Counted from the stretch's first letter, positions 37,601 to 46,269 are shown. The stretch: 64,000 bases of DNA from an uncultured Bacteroides sp. (GCA_902168085.1 CABHOP010000049.1:40962-104961), one strand, 5' to 3'. Made by a program: numbers and translations. Notes: generated by a model from the sequence alone, not told the origin.

Positions 37601-37922
37601 ATGTTTTAAGTTATAATCGTATGAAAACAACCGCAGTTATTCCTTTCATACACTATAATTCTAGTGATAAAGCGGCTCTATATGCAGAGGCAAAGGTAAT
37701 AAAGCAATAACTTAGATTAAGTACTTTATTAATATTTTTTTTATTCGAGTTTAGTCGTAAAATTAATATGTATAAAACTCGGTAATCTCCACTCTTAAAT
37801 CATTGTTTTTCAATTGTTTACTATGACAATAATAAATGTAGAAGTAATAAATTGGCGAAAATCATAATGATTAATTTATATTATTTATTGCCTGCGGACG
37901 ATATTTCAAGTATTTTCCGTCT
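37601..37922. other. 322-bp AT-rich divergent intergenic region
   Basis: Between the dehydratase gene (minus) and the Hpt gene (plus). No reading frame of note and no hairpin with a T-run was found. A candidate minus-strand -7 element lies at 37691-37698. No clear plus-strand TAnnTTTG was found before 37923. Confidence 0.6.
37691..37698 (-). promoter_or_regulatory. Putative -7 element for the dehydratase gene
   Basis: Reads TACCTTTG on the minus strand (TAnnTTTG), 91 nt upstream of the ATG at 37600. No TTG at the ideal -33 spacing. Confidence 0.35.
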
Positions 37923-38294
37923 ATGGAACCGCTAATTGACTTAAAATTTTTACAGGAACTTTCAGGGGGAGATGCTAAATATATATACGAATTGCTGGAT
38001 ATATTTTTAGGTACTACACCAGAGGGATTGGAAACATTGGAACAGTTGATACGCGATACAAACGATTGGGAGGCAACCTATAAGCAGGCCCACTTTTTAA
38101 AATCGAGTGTTGGCATTGTGAAGATACGGGACATGCACCAGCAACTGGCGCGTATAGAAGAGCTGGGCCGCAAGCAGGAAGGCCGTGAGGAAATATTGCA
38201 GCTCCTGGATAAAATACTAGCGACATTCAGCGAGGCGCACCCTATTCTGATAGCCGAGCGCGATAAGCATAAGCAACTGGCAGGGGTAGCTTAA
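37923..38294 (+). CDS. Hpt (histidine phosphotransfer) domain protein
   Basis: 123 aa consisting of a single four-helix Hpt domain. The phosphoacceptor is His57 in QAHFLKSSVGIVKI. Hpt proteins relay phosphate between hybrid kinase receiver domains and response regulators in the cytoplasm. No kinase or response regulator lies beside it, so its partner is unknown; the multi-PAS protein at 52508 has no receiver domain and is not an obvious partner. The next gene starts 10 nt downstream but encodes an unrelated membrane protein. Confidence 0.85.
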   Translation: MEPLIDLKFLQELSGGDAKYIYELLDIFLGTTPEGLETLEQLIRDTNDWEATYKQAHFLKSSVGIVKIRDMHQQLARIEELGRKQEGREEILQLLDKILATFSEAHPILIAERDKHKQLAGVA

Positions 38295-38304
38295 CGATAT
38301 TTTT

Positions 38305-38622
38305 ATGAAAGCATACAGCGCTTTTACACACTGGCTGGAACATCATATGCTTTCCTGCCCTTCAAAAAAGCTACTTACTATAGATTGCCCGGGCTGTGGC
38401 TTGCAACGCTCTGTAATAGCTTTGCTAAAAGGAGATATAGCCAATAGCTGGCATATATATCCGCCGGGTATATTTGTAGTAGCTACCGTTATTTTCTTAT
38501 TACTGCATCTTTCATTTGGCTACCGCTATGGTGCTACCATTCTGAAATGTTTATATTTTGGTACGGCAGTTATTATCATTGCCAATTATATTTATAAAAT
38601 AACCACAAACCAATTGATATGA
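38305..38622 (+). CDS. DUF2752 small membrane protein
   Basis: 105 aa. It contains the DUF2752 signature DCPGCGLQRS near residue 27-36, with two hydrophobic helices after it (IFVVATVIFLLLHLSFG and CLYFGTAVIIIANYIY). The CPGCG pair could bind metal or form a disulfide. The function of the family is unknown. It overlaps the next gene by 4 nt; the same two families are commonly found together in Bacteroidota. Confidence 0.82.
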   Translation: MKAYSAFTHWLEHHMLSCPSKKLLTIDCPGCGLQRSVIALLKGDIANSWHIYPPGIFVVATVIFLLLHLSFGYRYGATILKCLYFGTAVIIIANYIYKITTNQLI

Positions 38623-38990
38623 TTGAAAACACAACACAGGAACAATCACATTATTCCAATCAGCCACAGATTGCATTACCCAATGCTACGGCAGTGCTGA
38701 TATTGGGTATTATTTCTATAGTAAGCTGCTGCTGTTATGGCGGCGGGTTGATATTTGCTATTATCACCCTGGTATTGGCTTCAAAAGATCAAAAACGCTA
38801 CCTGGCCAACCCGCAGATGTACACGCCCGGTTCGTATAGCAACCTGAAAGCAGGTAAGATATGTGCCTACATTGCGTTGGTTATTTGTTTAGCCTACATA
38901 GTCTTTATAATTGTGATGGTCGGCACTATTGGTTGGGAAACTTTGCGCGATCCTGAAGCGCTCAAAGCATATTTTGAAAGCATGCAATAA
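38619..38990 (+). CDS. 'CCC motif' small membrane protein
   Basis: 123 aa. Two membrane helices with a Cys-Cys-Cys run in the first (IVSCCCYGGGLIFAIITLVLA, residues 34-54) and an Asn/Gln-rich N-terminal tail. The helix pair resembles DUF4190-type proteins. Translationally coupled to the DUF2752 gene. No function can be assigned. It ends just before a bidirectional terminator. Confidence 0.75.
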   Translation: MIENTTQEQSHYSNQPQIALPNATAVLILGIISIVSCCCYGGGLIFAIITLVLASKDQKRYLANPQMYTPGSYSNLKAGKICAYIALVICLAYIVFIIVMVGTIGWETLRDPEALKAYFESMQ

Positions 38991-38991
38991 A

Positions 38992-39024
38992 TATAAAAGC
39001 CCCGCTACATGCGGGGCTTTTATA
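38992..39024. terminator. Bidirectional intrinsic terminator
   Basis: A 14-bp perfect stem (TATAAAAGCCCCGC / GCGGGGCTTTTATA) with a 5-nt loop between convergent genes ending at 38990 and 39042. T-runs on both strands. Confidence 0.88.
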
Positions 39025-39041
39025 TTTTTGAAGTCCGTGTA

Positions 39042-39860
39042 TTAAATACCACCTATGCGTATGCCTATGCAAAAAGGCCTTTGTTCCAATGCGCTTTCGT
39101 GCAGGTTGGTAAGCTGGTAGCTTGCATATAGCCTGAAGTAGCCATCCAAACCTATTTCGCCGGTTATACAGCTGTTGAAATCGTTGAAGTTAAACTTATC
39201 GTGGTTTTTGTCTTTACCCCTTTCTGCCGATACCTGTTTGGTCCATGAGGCGATGCGGTACCCCCCGCTGATGCCTACGCCATATACCAGCCATGCTTTT
39301 TCAGCCAGTTTGGTTTTGAAGGTAAAACCAAGAGGGACGCTCAGGTAGGTAAAGCCCAGCTTGTTTTTAGTAAAGCCTATGCTATCCAGTATCACCATTG
39401 GCTGCGTCTCATTCAGGTAACTGATATTTTTATTATAACGGAAATTATACATCTGCAAACCCAGCCCCAGCGACATGTATATTTTTTGCTGCTTGGTTTT
39501 CAGTAGCCTGAATTTACCTACCAGTGGATACACATTCACGTTAACAGATTTACCGCTGCGCATAGTAAACAGGTTGCTGTTCTGAAAATCGGCAGGTACC
39601 TGCAAAAAGTTCTTAACGGCTGCACTGTTGTAGTCTGTATTGTCTTGTATAGTATTGATACCGATATCTACAATACCAAACTCTACCTCAAATACTTTCT
39701 CTTCTTTTTTCACCTTCATAGCGGTAGTGTCTATATGTATACCATTCTTATTTATAGTGATGGTTTTCCTTTTGCTGCTATCGGCTTCTTTCTTTTCTTC
39801 CTGTGCTTGTACGGCTGTGTTTGTAAGCATTAAAGCCAGTAGTCCGTATATGAATTTCAT
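39042..39860 (-). CDS. Outer-membrane beta-barrel protein
   Basis: 272 aa with a signal peptide (YGLLALMLTNTAVQAQ) and then a charged Lys/Glu region (residues 20-55). The rest alternates hydrophobic and polar residues in short strands (VNVNVYPLVGKFRLL, IYMSLGLGLQMYNF, LGFTYLSVPLGFTF, FCIGIRIGGI), typical of PorT/OmpW-like barrels. It is the third gene of the operon with the ECF sigma factor and anti-sigma protein, 14 nt after the latter, and is probably part of that stress regulon. Ligand unknown. Confidence 0.75.
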   Translation of the reverse strand: MKFIYGLLALMLTNTAVQAQEEKKEADSSKRKTITINKNGIHIDTTAMKVKKEEKVFEVEFGIVDIGINTIQDNTDYNSAAVKNFLQVPADFQNSNLFTMRSGKSVNVNVYPLVGKFRLLKTKQQKIYMSLGLGLQMYNFRYNKNISYLNETQPMVILDSIGFTKNKLGFTYLSVPLGFTFKTKLAEKAWLVYGVGISGGYRIASWTKQVSAERGKDKNHDKFNFNDFNSCITGEIGLDGYFRLYASYQLTNLHESALEQRPFCIGIRIGGI

Positions 39861-39874
39861 AAAAATGATTGATT

Positions 39875-40738
39875 TTAAAGTTTAACTATGAATTCCCTTT
39901 CACCTATTCTGAAAGCTATATCTGTGTTTTTAAAGTTGTCTTTTAGCTTTTTCACTTTTTCCAGCTTTTCATTCACTGCATTTGCTATAATGGCGGCACC
40001 TTCCTTTTTATCCTCACGTATAGGCAGCCATCCGGGCAGTTCTTCTTTTGGGCCTTTTCCGGTATTAGCGCTGGCTATCATTTCTTCTTTGGCAGGCTTT
40101 TCTATTACCGGCGGGGTGTAGGCAGGTTCTTGTACGGCTATTTGTGGTTCGGGCTCCTGTTCTTGTACAGGTTGTAATGATTGTGGTTTAGGCAGTGTTT
40201 TGTTTTCGGCAGGTGCCGGGTTTTGTTTAGCTATATATTGATTATGTGCAGGTGCTGGGGTTGCCGGTTTTTCTATAACAGGTGTCTTCTCTTCTTCTTT
40301 TACAGGTTGCTTGTTGGCAGCTACGTTTTCGATAGTAACAGGGTTCACAGGATTTGAATGGAGCTCTTCTGCGCTATCCGGTGTAGTGGGGGCCGGCGTA
40401 GCCGTTTGGTTATGGGCTACAGGCAAGGGGCCTTCCTCGTTTCTTTTCTGTTTTGTTATAGTTATGGCTACCATCAGTATCACGGCGGCTGCTGCACCAT
40501 ATACCCATAAGTTACGCAGGCTCATGGTACCGCCGCCGCCCTTCTTCATCAGGGCCTCTTTATTTTCATACACCAGCTCGGCATCAGGTACCAGGCGGGT
40601 AGCCATATAGGCTGCCAGTTCCTGTTTCAGCTCGGGGTGTTGCGCTACAAAGGCTTGTAGTGCTTGCAGCTCGGTTTCACCCAGCTCGCCATCTGCCGCC
40701 ATCATCATGTACTCCTCATAATTTTCCCAGGTCACCAT
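39875..40738 (-). CDS. Probable anti-sigma factor with a Pro/Glu-rich periplasmic region
   Basis: 287 aa. Residues 1-70 are acidic and helical (MAADGELGETELQALQAFVAQHPEL, in the pattern of zinc-less anti-sigma domains), followed by one membrane helix (LWVYGAAAAVILMVAITI). A long Pro/Ala/Glu-rich stretch (residues 110-230, for example PAPTTPDSAEE, EQEPEPQ) leads to a short C-terminal domain. The order sigma, this protein, outer-membrane barrel, with gaps of 5 and 14 nt, suggests that it holds the sigma factor at the membrane until a signal arrives. No HXXXCXXC zinc motif is present. The function is inferred from position. Confidence 0.68.
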   Translation of the reverse strand: MVTWENYEEYMMMAADGELGETELQALQAFVAQHPELKQELAAYMATRLVPDAELVYENKEALMKKGGGGTMSLRNLWVYGAAAAVILMVAITITKQKRNEEGPLPVAHNQTATPAPTTPDSAEELHSNPVNPVTIENVAANKQPVKEEEKTPVIEKPATPAPAHNQYIAKQNPAPAENKTLPKPQSLQPVQEQEPEPQIAVQEPAYTPPVIEKPAKEEMIASANTGKGPKEELPGWLPIREDKKEGAAIIANAVNEKLEKVKKLKDNFKNTDIAFRIGEREFIVKL

Positions 40739-40743
40739 AATAT

Positions 40744-41226
40744 TTATATTATATTTTCAACACTTATTAAATAATCCTTCAGCACCTTCCGGGCACGGTG
40801 CAGGTACACTTTCACCTGCGTTTCATTCAGTCCGGTTATCTGCGCTATTTCTTCATAGCGGTACCCTTCATAATCCTTCAGCAGTACCAGTGCCCTTGCC
40901 TGTTCGTCGAGTTTGGTCAGTGCACGTTCCAATACTCGTTTCAGGTCACTTTGCCCCGGTGTCACACTCCTGCTATCCTCAGGCTGCTCTGTATAGCGCA
41001 CGCGGCTCTGCTTGCGAAAATTGTCTATAGACTGCCGGTAAGCTACCTGGAAGAGAAACGGCTTGGCCTTGTCCGCTGCTACTTCCTGCCTTTTCTGCCA
41101 CAACACCTCAAAGCTGTTCTGAACCACATCCCGCGCGTCCTCTTCGTTGCCTGTGCATTTGCAGGCAAACCGGAACAGGGCATCCGCCCATTCCTTTACG
41201 CATGTGTTATACTCATTCAGCTCCAT
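40744..41226 (-). CDS. ECF-type RNA polymerase sigma factor
   Basis: 160 aa from the ATG at 41226. A longer in-frame start at 41283 would add 19 residues not seen in the family. Region 2 includes LFRFACKCTGNEEDARDVVQ and FEVLWQKR; region 4 has LDEQARALVLLKDYEGYRYEEIAQITGLNE and VKVYLHRARKVLKDYL. It should direct RNA polymerase to promoters of its own regulon, which likely includes the downstream anti-sigma and barrel genes. The stimulus is unknown. Confidence 0.88.
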   Translation of the reverse strand: MELNEYNTCVKEWADALFRFACKCTGNEEDARDVVQNSFEVLWQKRQEVAADKAKPFLFQVAYRQSIDNFRKQSRVRYTEQPEDSRSVTPGQSDLKRVLERALTKLDEQARALVLLKDYEGYRYEEIAQITGLNETQVKVYLHRARKVLKDYLISVENII

Positions 41227-41309
41227 TCCTTTGTAAATCGTGGCACAGGAAAAAAAGTTACAGAATAAGGCAAATTTTTTCAAAATTCCTTCCTGCAGTG
41301 CAAAGATTG

Positions 41310-41317
41310 TACCTTTG
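41310..41317 (+). promoter_or_regulatory. Putative -7 element for the RluB-like gene
   Basis: TACCTTTG matches TAnnTTTG, 20 nt before the ATG at 41338. The predicted leader is therefore very short. No clear -33 TTG. Confidence 0.4.
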
Positions 41318-41337
41318 CCGTTTATTAAGATATAAGC

Positions 41338-43044
41338 ATGAGAAATAATTCATCTTCCGGCAGCGGCAAATCGAATGGTAAAGGAGGGTTTAAAAAAGAC
41401 TTTAAGGGTGGGGCCGGTAAAAGCGGTGGATTTAAAAGAAAGGACGATGGCGACAGGCCAAAACGTTCTTTTTCGCGCGATGACGAAGGGTCTGATAGGC
41501 CCAGGCGTTCCTTTTCCCGCGACGATAAACCTTTCGATAAGCCGAAGCGTTCGTTTGGCAAGGATGACAGGTTCAAAAAAGATGGCGACAACGAAAGGCC
41601 AAAGCGCTCTTTCTCCCGCGATGACAAACCTTTCGATAAACCCAAGCGCTCGTTTGGTAAAGATGACAGGTTCAAAAAAGATGGCGATAGCGAAAGGCCA
41701 AAGCGCTCTTTCTCCCGCGATGATAAACCTTTCGATAAGCCCAAACGCTCATTTGGCAAGGATGACAGGTTTAAAAGAGATGGCGATAGCGAAAGGCCAA
41801 AACGTTCCTTTTCCCGCGATGACAAATCCTTCGATAAGTCCAAGCGCTCATTTGGTAAAGATGACAGGTTTAAAAGGGATGGAGATAGCGAAAGGCCAAA
41901 ACGTTCGTTCAATAAAGAAGATAAGTTCTCGAAAGACGAGAAACCATTTAAAAAAGACTTTAAAGGCGGTGATAAACCCAAGCGTTTTGGCAAGGACGAC
42001 AAGCCTAAGAAGGACTTTGATAAAAAAGATAAACCTGAAAGCAGCAAACGCTTCTCAGAGCGCAATGTTTTCAAAGAAGATAAGGTGGAACGCCCTGTAG
42101 AGGATTACGAAAAGAACTTTGTGACCCCTAAGGAATTTGAAAAATCGCTGGAAGATAAAAAGGTAGTGATAAAAGGCCGGCGCGATGATAATTTCGACAA
42201 GCCATTCCCATTAGGTTCTAAAAAGGTAAGTGGCCCTTTCCGCAAAAAAGAAGAGGAAGAAAAAGCTGGTAATACAGTAAAACCACTGACGAAAAGAAAG
42301 CGTAAGGATGATGAAGAGGGTGATGATGCACCTAAAGAAATGACGCTGAACAAATACATAGCCCACAGCGGCGAATGTAGCAGGCGCGAAGCGGCCGAAC
42401 TGGTAAAACAAGGTAAAGTGAAGGTGAATGGTGAGCTGGTGATGGAACCCGGCTACCGTGTGCAGGAGTTTGACCAGGTAACGATTGCTGGTAAAAAACT
42501 GACCCCAACCAAAGGAAGGGTATATATACTACTGAATAAACCCAAGGGCTTCATTACCACTACCGATGACCCTGAAGGCAGGGAAACGGTAATGGACCTG
42601 GTAGCCAATGCCGGCATCGACAGGTTGTTCCCAGTAGGGCGACTGGATAGGAATACAACCGGCCTGTTGCTGCTTACCAACGATGGCGACCTGGCACAAA
42701 AACTATCGCACCCCAGCTACGAAACCAAGAAAGTATACCAGGCATCGCTGGATAAACCACTTACCAAAGCCGACTTTGAGAAGATAGCCAATGGCCTGAC
42801 GCTGGATGATGGCGAGGTGTTTGTAGATGCCATATCTTACCTCGATGAGAAGAACGAGATAGGCTTGGAGATACACAGCGGCCGCAACCGTATCGTTCGC
42901 CGCATATTCGAATCGCTGGGGTATGAGGTGGAAAAGCTGGACCGCGTTATGTATGCAGGGCTTACCAAGAAAAACCTGCCGCGCGGCAACTGGCGTTTCC
43001 TGACTGAGCGCGAAGTTGTTTTACTGAAACATTTTAAGAGCTAA
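41338..43044 (+). CDS. RluB/RsuA-family 23S rRNA pseudouridine synthase with a repeat-rich N-terminal tail
   Basis: 568 aa, about twice the length of the E. coli enzyme. Residues 340-568 form the enzyme: an S4 RNA-binding domain (LNKYIAHSGECSRREAAELV) and the catalytic domain with the Asp in GRLDRNTTGLLLLTNDGD and LEIHSGRNRIVRRI. It converts a uridine in 23S rRNA to pseudouridine. The first about 335 residues are low-complexity and highly charged (Lys, Arg, Asp, Phe, Gly, Ser), including four complete 33-residue repeats (see repeat feature). Such tails are typical of Bacteroidota RluB-like proteins and probably bind RNA. It is 3 nt before the amidohydrolase gene. Confidence 0.9.
   Translation: MRNNSSSGSGKSNGKGGFKKDFKGGAGKSGGFKRKDDGDRPKRSFSRDDEGSDRPRRSFSRDDKPFDKPKRSFGKDDRFKKDGDNERPKRSFSRDDKPFDKPKRSFGKDDRFKKDGDSERPKRSFSRDDKPFDKPKRSFGKDDRFKRDGDSERPKRSFSRDDKSFDKSKRSFGKDDRFKRDGDSERPKRSFNKEDKFSKDEKPFKKDFKGGDKPKRFGKDDKPKKDFDKKDKPESSKRFSERNVFKEDKVERPVEDYEKNFVTPKEFEKSLEDKKVVIKGRRDDNFDKPFPLGSKKVSGPFRKKEEEEKAGNTVKPLTKRKRKDDEEGDDAPKEMTLNKYIAHSGECSRREAAELVKQGKVKVNGELVMEPGYRVQEFDQVTIAGKKLTPTKGRVYILLNKPKGFITTTDDPEGRETVMDLVANAGIDRLFPVGRLDRNTTGLLLLTNDGDLAQKLSHPSYETKKVYQASLDKPLTKADFEKIANGLTLDDGEVFVDAISYLDEKNEIGLEIHSGRNRIVRRIFESLGYEVEKLDRVMYAGLTKKNLPRGNWRFLTEREVVLLKHFKS
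41497..41892 (+). repeat. Four in-frame 99-bp tandem repeats in the RluB-like gene
   Basis: Units start at 41497, 41596, 41695 and 41794, each beginning with the codons for Arg-Pro-(Lys/Arg)-Arg-Ser-Phe and encoding RSFSRDDKPFDK and RSFGKDDRFK blocks. A degenerate partial unit follows from 41893 and a shorter unit precedes the first. The unit is a multiple of three, so gain or loss of copies would keep the frame. Confidence 0.92.
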
Positions 43045-43047
43045 TAC

Positions 43048-44208
43048 ATGCTGATAACAGCTGCCCGCATACATGATGGCATCAATTGGCTGCCTGCAGG
43101 CAGCGTTATCGAAACTACCGATGACGGTGTCATATTTGCCATTCACGAACCCGGTGTGATTCATGATGCGGTGTATTATGAAGGCATACTGGCACCCGGG
43201 TTCGTGAATGTGCATTGCCACCTCGAGCTTTCGCATATGAAAGGCGTGATACCGGAACATACCGGGCTGGTGCCTTTTTTGCAGCAGGTAATGAAGAGCC
43301 GTTTCGGTTTTACCGATGAGCAAAAAAAGGCAGCACGTCATGAAGCCTTCGATGCTATGCTGGCAAATGGCGTAGTAGCCGTTGGCGATATTACCAATGT
43401 AAATGATACTGCCGACCTGCGCGCGCTCAATAAAATGCACTTTCACAGTTTTGTAGAGGCCATAGGCTTCAACGAGATGCCGGTAAAGCAGTTTGAAAAT
43501 GCTAAGCAGGTATACGATGCTTTTGCCGCACAGCAGGCAGATGGTAAAATGCTGCAACAGTCTATAGTGCCGCATGCACCATACTCTGTGTCCTACGCAT
43601 TGTTCAAGCTAATAGACGAGCACAACCTGCAATCGGTTATATCCATTCACAACCAGGAAAGCCCTGCGGAAGATGAATATTATATATCGAAGCAGGGTGG
43701 CATGCAGACACTGCTGCACAGCCTGGGTATAGATGATACTTTCTTTCACCCTTCAGGCAAGCCTTCTATACAAACCTATATGCGCTGGTTGTCACCCACA
43801 CACCAGTTCATATTTGTACACAACACCTATACCACCAGCCAGGACATCATAGCTGCGCAGCGCCTGCTGCCCGATGTGTATTGGTGCCTGTGCCCGAATG
43901 CTAACCTGTATATAGAAAACCGCCTGCCGGATATAGATACACTGGTGCGCGATGCGAATAATATCTGTATAGGTACAGATAGCCTGTCATCCAATCACCA
44001 GTTGAGTATACTGGCAGAATTGGCTACACTCAAACGCCACTATCCTAACCTGGACTGGTCTACTTTATTGCGCTGGGGCACTTACAATGGTGCCCGTGCC
44101 TTGCAAATGCAGGATGCAATTGGCAAGCTGGAAGAAGGTAAAAAGCCCGGTATTGTCCAGATAAAAGGAATAGATACAGATAGCCCGGTAGCTAGCCGCA
44201 TTATATAA
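43048..44208 (+). CDS. Amidohydrolase-family metal-dependent deaminase/hydrolase
   Basis: 386 aa. Metal ligands are visible as HxH in FVNVHCHLELSH, His in SIHNQESPAEDEYY, His in FVHNTY and Asp in GTDSLSSN, the pattern of the ATZ/TRZ-type deaminases. Related proteins include aminodeoxyfutalosine deaminase of the futalosine menaquinone route and guanine or chlorohydrolase-type deaminases; no pathway partner lies nearby, so the substrate is undecided. The stop overlaps the convergent membrane-protein gene (TTATATAA holds both stops). Confidence 0.8.
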   Translation: MLITAARIHDGINWLPAGSVIETTDDGVIFAIHEPGVIHDAVYYEGILAPGFVNVHCHLELSHMKGVIPEHTGLVPFLQQVMKSRFGFTDEQKKAARHEAFDAMLANGVVAVGDITNVNDTADLRALNKMHFHSFVEAIGFNEMPVKQFENAKQVYDAFAAQQADGKMLQQSIVPHAPYSVSYALFKLIDEHNLQSVISIHNQESPAEDEYYISKQGGMQTLLHSLGIDDTFFHPSGKPSIQTYMRWLSPTHQFIFVHNTYTTSQDIIAAQRLLPDVYWCLCPNANLYIENRLPDIDTLVRDANNICIGTDSLSSNHQLSILAELATLKRHYPNLDWSTLLRWGTYNGARALQMQDAIGKLEEGKKPGIVQIKGIDTDSPVASRII

Positions 44209-45322
44209 AGCGCAGCATTTGCAGCGGTAAGGGATAAGTCCACCAGATGCTGCTCTTGCCGCCGGTATAGTAGGCGGGGTACACAAAGCAGAGTATCAGC
44301 GCGAACCATAATAACTGGTTCAGCTTTTCTTTACTAACATATCGTTGCAATACGATAATAGCCGCAAATACCACCGGGAACAGGTATACCACACTGCGGG
44401 TAATATCTACCACCATCAGCCCTGCTAATAGTATAATGCAGCAGATACCTGCATACTTCAGCATTTCAAAGTATCGCTTGTTGCGGTATAGCATCATGCC
44501 TGCATACAGCACTGGTATCCACAAGCCTTCCAGCGCGCTCCATATGCCCATGGGTACATTGTTTATCTGGTTCAGCAATACGCTCAATCCCACACCTTCC
44601 AGGCTGGTGGTCAGTCCGTATGTACGCACCAGCAAGTACCGCACGGCTGCATAAGCTACCCATGCCACATACACGCTGATGGTGTGTGCACTGAAAGATT
44701 TTTGAATGATATTACCCTGCGGCTGCCGAAGCATATAATAAAGCCATACAAGGGTGGAGCCAACCAAAGCACGCTCATCGCACCAAGCCGCAAGAAATAC
44801 GAACAGGGCTATGAGCAAGGGCTTACGAAAGTTCAATGCACATAACAAGAGGAAGATGGCAATGCCATCAAACATCGTTCCGCGCAGCTCTATAAAAGAA
44901 CACTTACCAAAGTAGATGAAAGCACTGCACAATCCTAAGATAAATGCCTGCCTTTTATCCTGCAGCATATCAAAAGCCAGCCGCACCACCATGTAGAAAT
45001 TCAAAACACCAATAATGCCTAAGAATACCAATGTACCCGCAATACCAAAGTGCGTAAAATGTAAAATAAGCGGCACCAGCAGCCTGAAGGTTATTTTAGC
45101 TTCGTGGGTACCTGCCCCGTAAGTGCTGTTGGCAAATGGTGCAGCAGCTTTGGCAAATAGTGCATCCCAATCTTTGCTCACAATATCACTATAGCTGGGG
45201 AAGGCAAAGAACAGGGCAAGCGCTGACAGTACAATAGCCGATGTAAGCAGCCAGTACTTACCAGCGGTTAAGCTGTCTATAGCTTTGTATACACGTGTGC
45301 TGATGGGCATATGAGGCTTCAA
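44201..45322 (-). CDS. Polytopic membrane protein of unknown function
   Basis: 373 aa with about 10 hydrophobic segments (for example LLTSAIVLSALALFFAF, LIALFVFLAAW, ILLAGLMVVDITRSVVYLF). A periplasmic loop early on holds SKDWDALFAKAA and an HEAKITFRL segment. The layout resembles GT-C-like membrane glycosyltransferases, but I see no clear catalytic motif. It lies between a terminator and the amidohydrolase gene and looks like a single-gene unit. Confidence 0.7.
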   Translation of the reverse strand: MKPHMPISTRVYKAIDSLTAGKYWLLTSAIVLSALALFFAFPSYSDIVSKDWDALFAKAAAPFANSTYGAGTHEAKITFRLLVPLILHFTHFGIAGTLVFLGIIGVLNFYMVVRLAFDMLQDKRQAFILGLCSAFIYFGKCSFIELRGTMFDGIAIFLLLCALNFRKPLLIALFVFLAAWCDERALVGSTLVWLYYMLRQPQGNIIQKSFSAHTISVYVAWVAYAAVRYLLVRTYGLTTSLEGVGLSVLLNQINNVPMGIWSALEGLWIPVLYAGMMLYRNKRYFEMLKYAGICCIILLAGLMVVDITRSVVYLFPVVFAAIIVLQRYVSKEKLNQLLWFALILCFVYPAYYTGGKSSIWWTYPLPLQMLRFI

Positions 45323-45330
45323 TATACAAA

Positions 45331-45374
45331 AAACAAAACCTGCTTATACGCATCTGTATAAGCAGGTTTTGTTT
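45331..45374 (-). terminator. Strong intrinsic terminator after the lipoprotein gene
   Basis: A 19-bp perfect stem (arms 45331-45349 and 45356-45374) with a 6-nt loop, followed on the minus strand by a T-rich tract. It separates the lipoprotein gene ending at 45398 from the membrane-protein gene starting at 45322. Confidence 0.85.
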
Positions 45375-45397
45375 GGCCCTTCAGGGGTTGCGGTAAA

Positions 45398-46243
45398 TTA
45401 TTTCATGGGCTCATCGGCAGCCAGGTTAAATTCCCTGGTCACTTCTGTGTTTTCGCCGCTTACTTTATTACCGTCTTTATCCACCAGTGTCAGCTTGATG
45501 TTGGGTTTGCCCATAGGCATATTTTTCAGGAACATTGGTTTCCATTCAGTAAAGGTAAATGTAGTGTCCACACCTTCACCTTTTACTTCGGCCAGCACTT
45601 TGTTGCCATCATTGCCTAGTGTGGTGTTCCATACATAGAAGTCCAGCAGCAGGTTTTCCGTATTTTTAGCACCTACATAGTCGCCTTTCGGGCGGCTGTA
45701 GAATACCATGGGCGTTTTAGGCTCATCCAGCTTTTGCAGCTTCCCGGTCTCATCTATTTTGAAGTGGTAGATAGCGGATGCGCCCGGTGTTTTTACAGAC
45801 TCGTGGTAAGAGCGCGACAGGAATACCAGCAGGTAATGCTCTGTGTTTTTAGCCAGGGTCACTTCATGTTTAGGCTCATACAGGGCTGTATAAGGCTTGT
45901 TATCCATTATAAAGTGGATGTGTTGCCCCTGGTCTGAGTTATTACACATTTTGTTAGCAGCATCTGCCGTCTGGCTTTTCAGCTCATAGTTTTTCACGCC
46001 AAATGTAAAGTTCACTTTTACGGAGTCAGCGCCTTGTGGCGATGCCATTACCTTGTCTATGCTCAGTTTGGCATCCGTGTAATCGGGCGAGGCAGGTACC
46101 GCCGTTAATTCTATACTTGGATGTGGTGCAGTCGCAGCTACTGTATCGGCTGTTGAGGTTTCAGATTCATTGTTTCCGCCACAGGAAGCGAAGAATAAAG
46201 AAGTGCCTGCAGCAACAGCCATTAATCGTAATACTTTAGCCAT
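45398..46243 (-). CDS. Secreted lipoprotein of unknown function
   Basis: 281 aa from the ATG at 46243 (a TTG start at 46264 is less likely). The signal peptide ends in the lipobox LFFASCGG, followed by a Ser/Thr/Glu-rich linker. The mature part has beta-rich segments and a HIHFIMDNKPYTALYEPKHEV motif with three His, but no known domain is recognised. It should be an outer-membrane or periplasmic lipoprotein. A terminator follows. Confidence 0.8.
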   Translation of the reverse strand: MAKVLRLMAVAAGTSLFFASCGGNNESETSTADTVAATAPHPSIELTAVPASPDYTDAKLSIDKVMASPQGADSVKVNFTFGVKNYELKSQTADAANKMCNNSDQGQHIHFIMDNKPYTALYEPKHEVTLAKNTEHYLLVFLSRSYHESVKTPGASAIYHFKIDETGKLQKLDEPKTPMVFYSRPKGDYVGAKNTENLLLDFYVWNTTLGNDGNKVLAEVKGEGVDTTFTFTEWKPMFLKNMPMGKPNIKLTLVDKDGNKVSGENTEVTREFNLAADEPMK

Positions 46244-46261
46244 GGGTATAAAATTTTGACT

Positions 46262-46269
46262 CAAAGCTA
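46262..46269 (-). promoter_or_regulatory. Putative -7 element for the lipoprotein gene
   Basis: Reads TAGCTTTG on the minus strand, 19 nt before the ATG at 46243. Supports the ATG over the upstream TTG, which lies inside the promoter element. Confidence 0.45.

Noticed and set aside
41325..42074. Long minus-strand open frame (249 codons) opposite the RluB-like gene
   Set aside because: It mirrors the tandem repeats, gives a low-complexity Leu/Ser/Glu/Arg chain with no family likeness, and disappears where the repeats end. The sense frame carries the enzyme.
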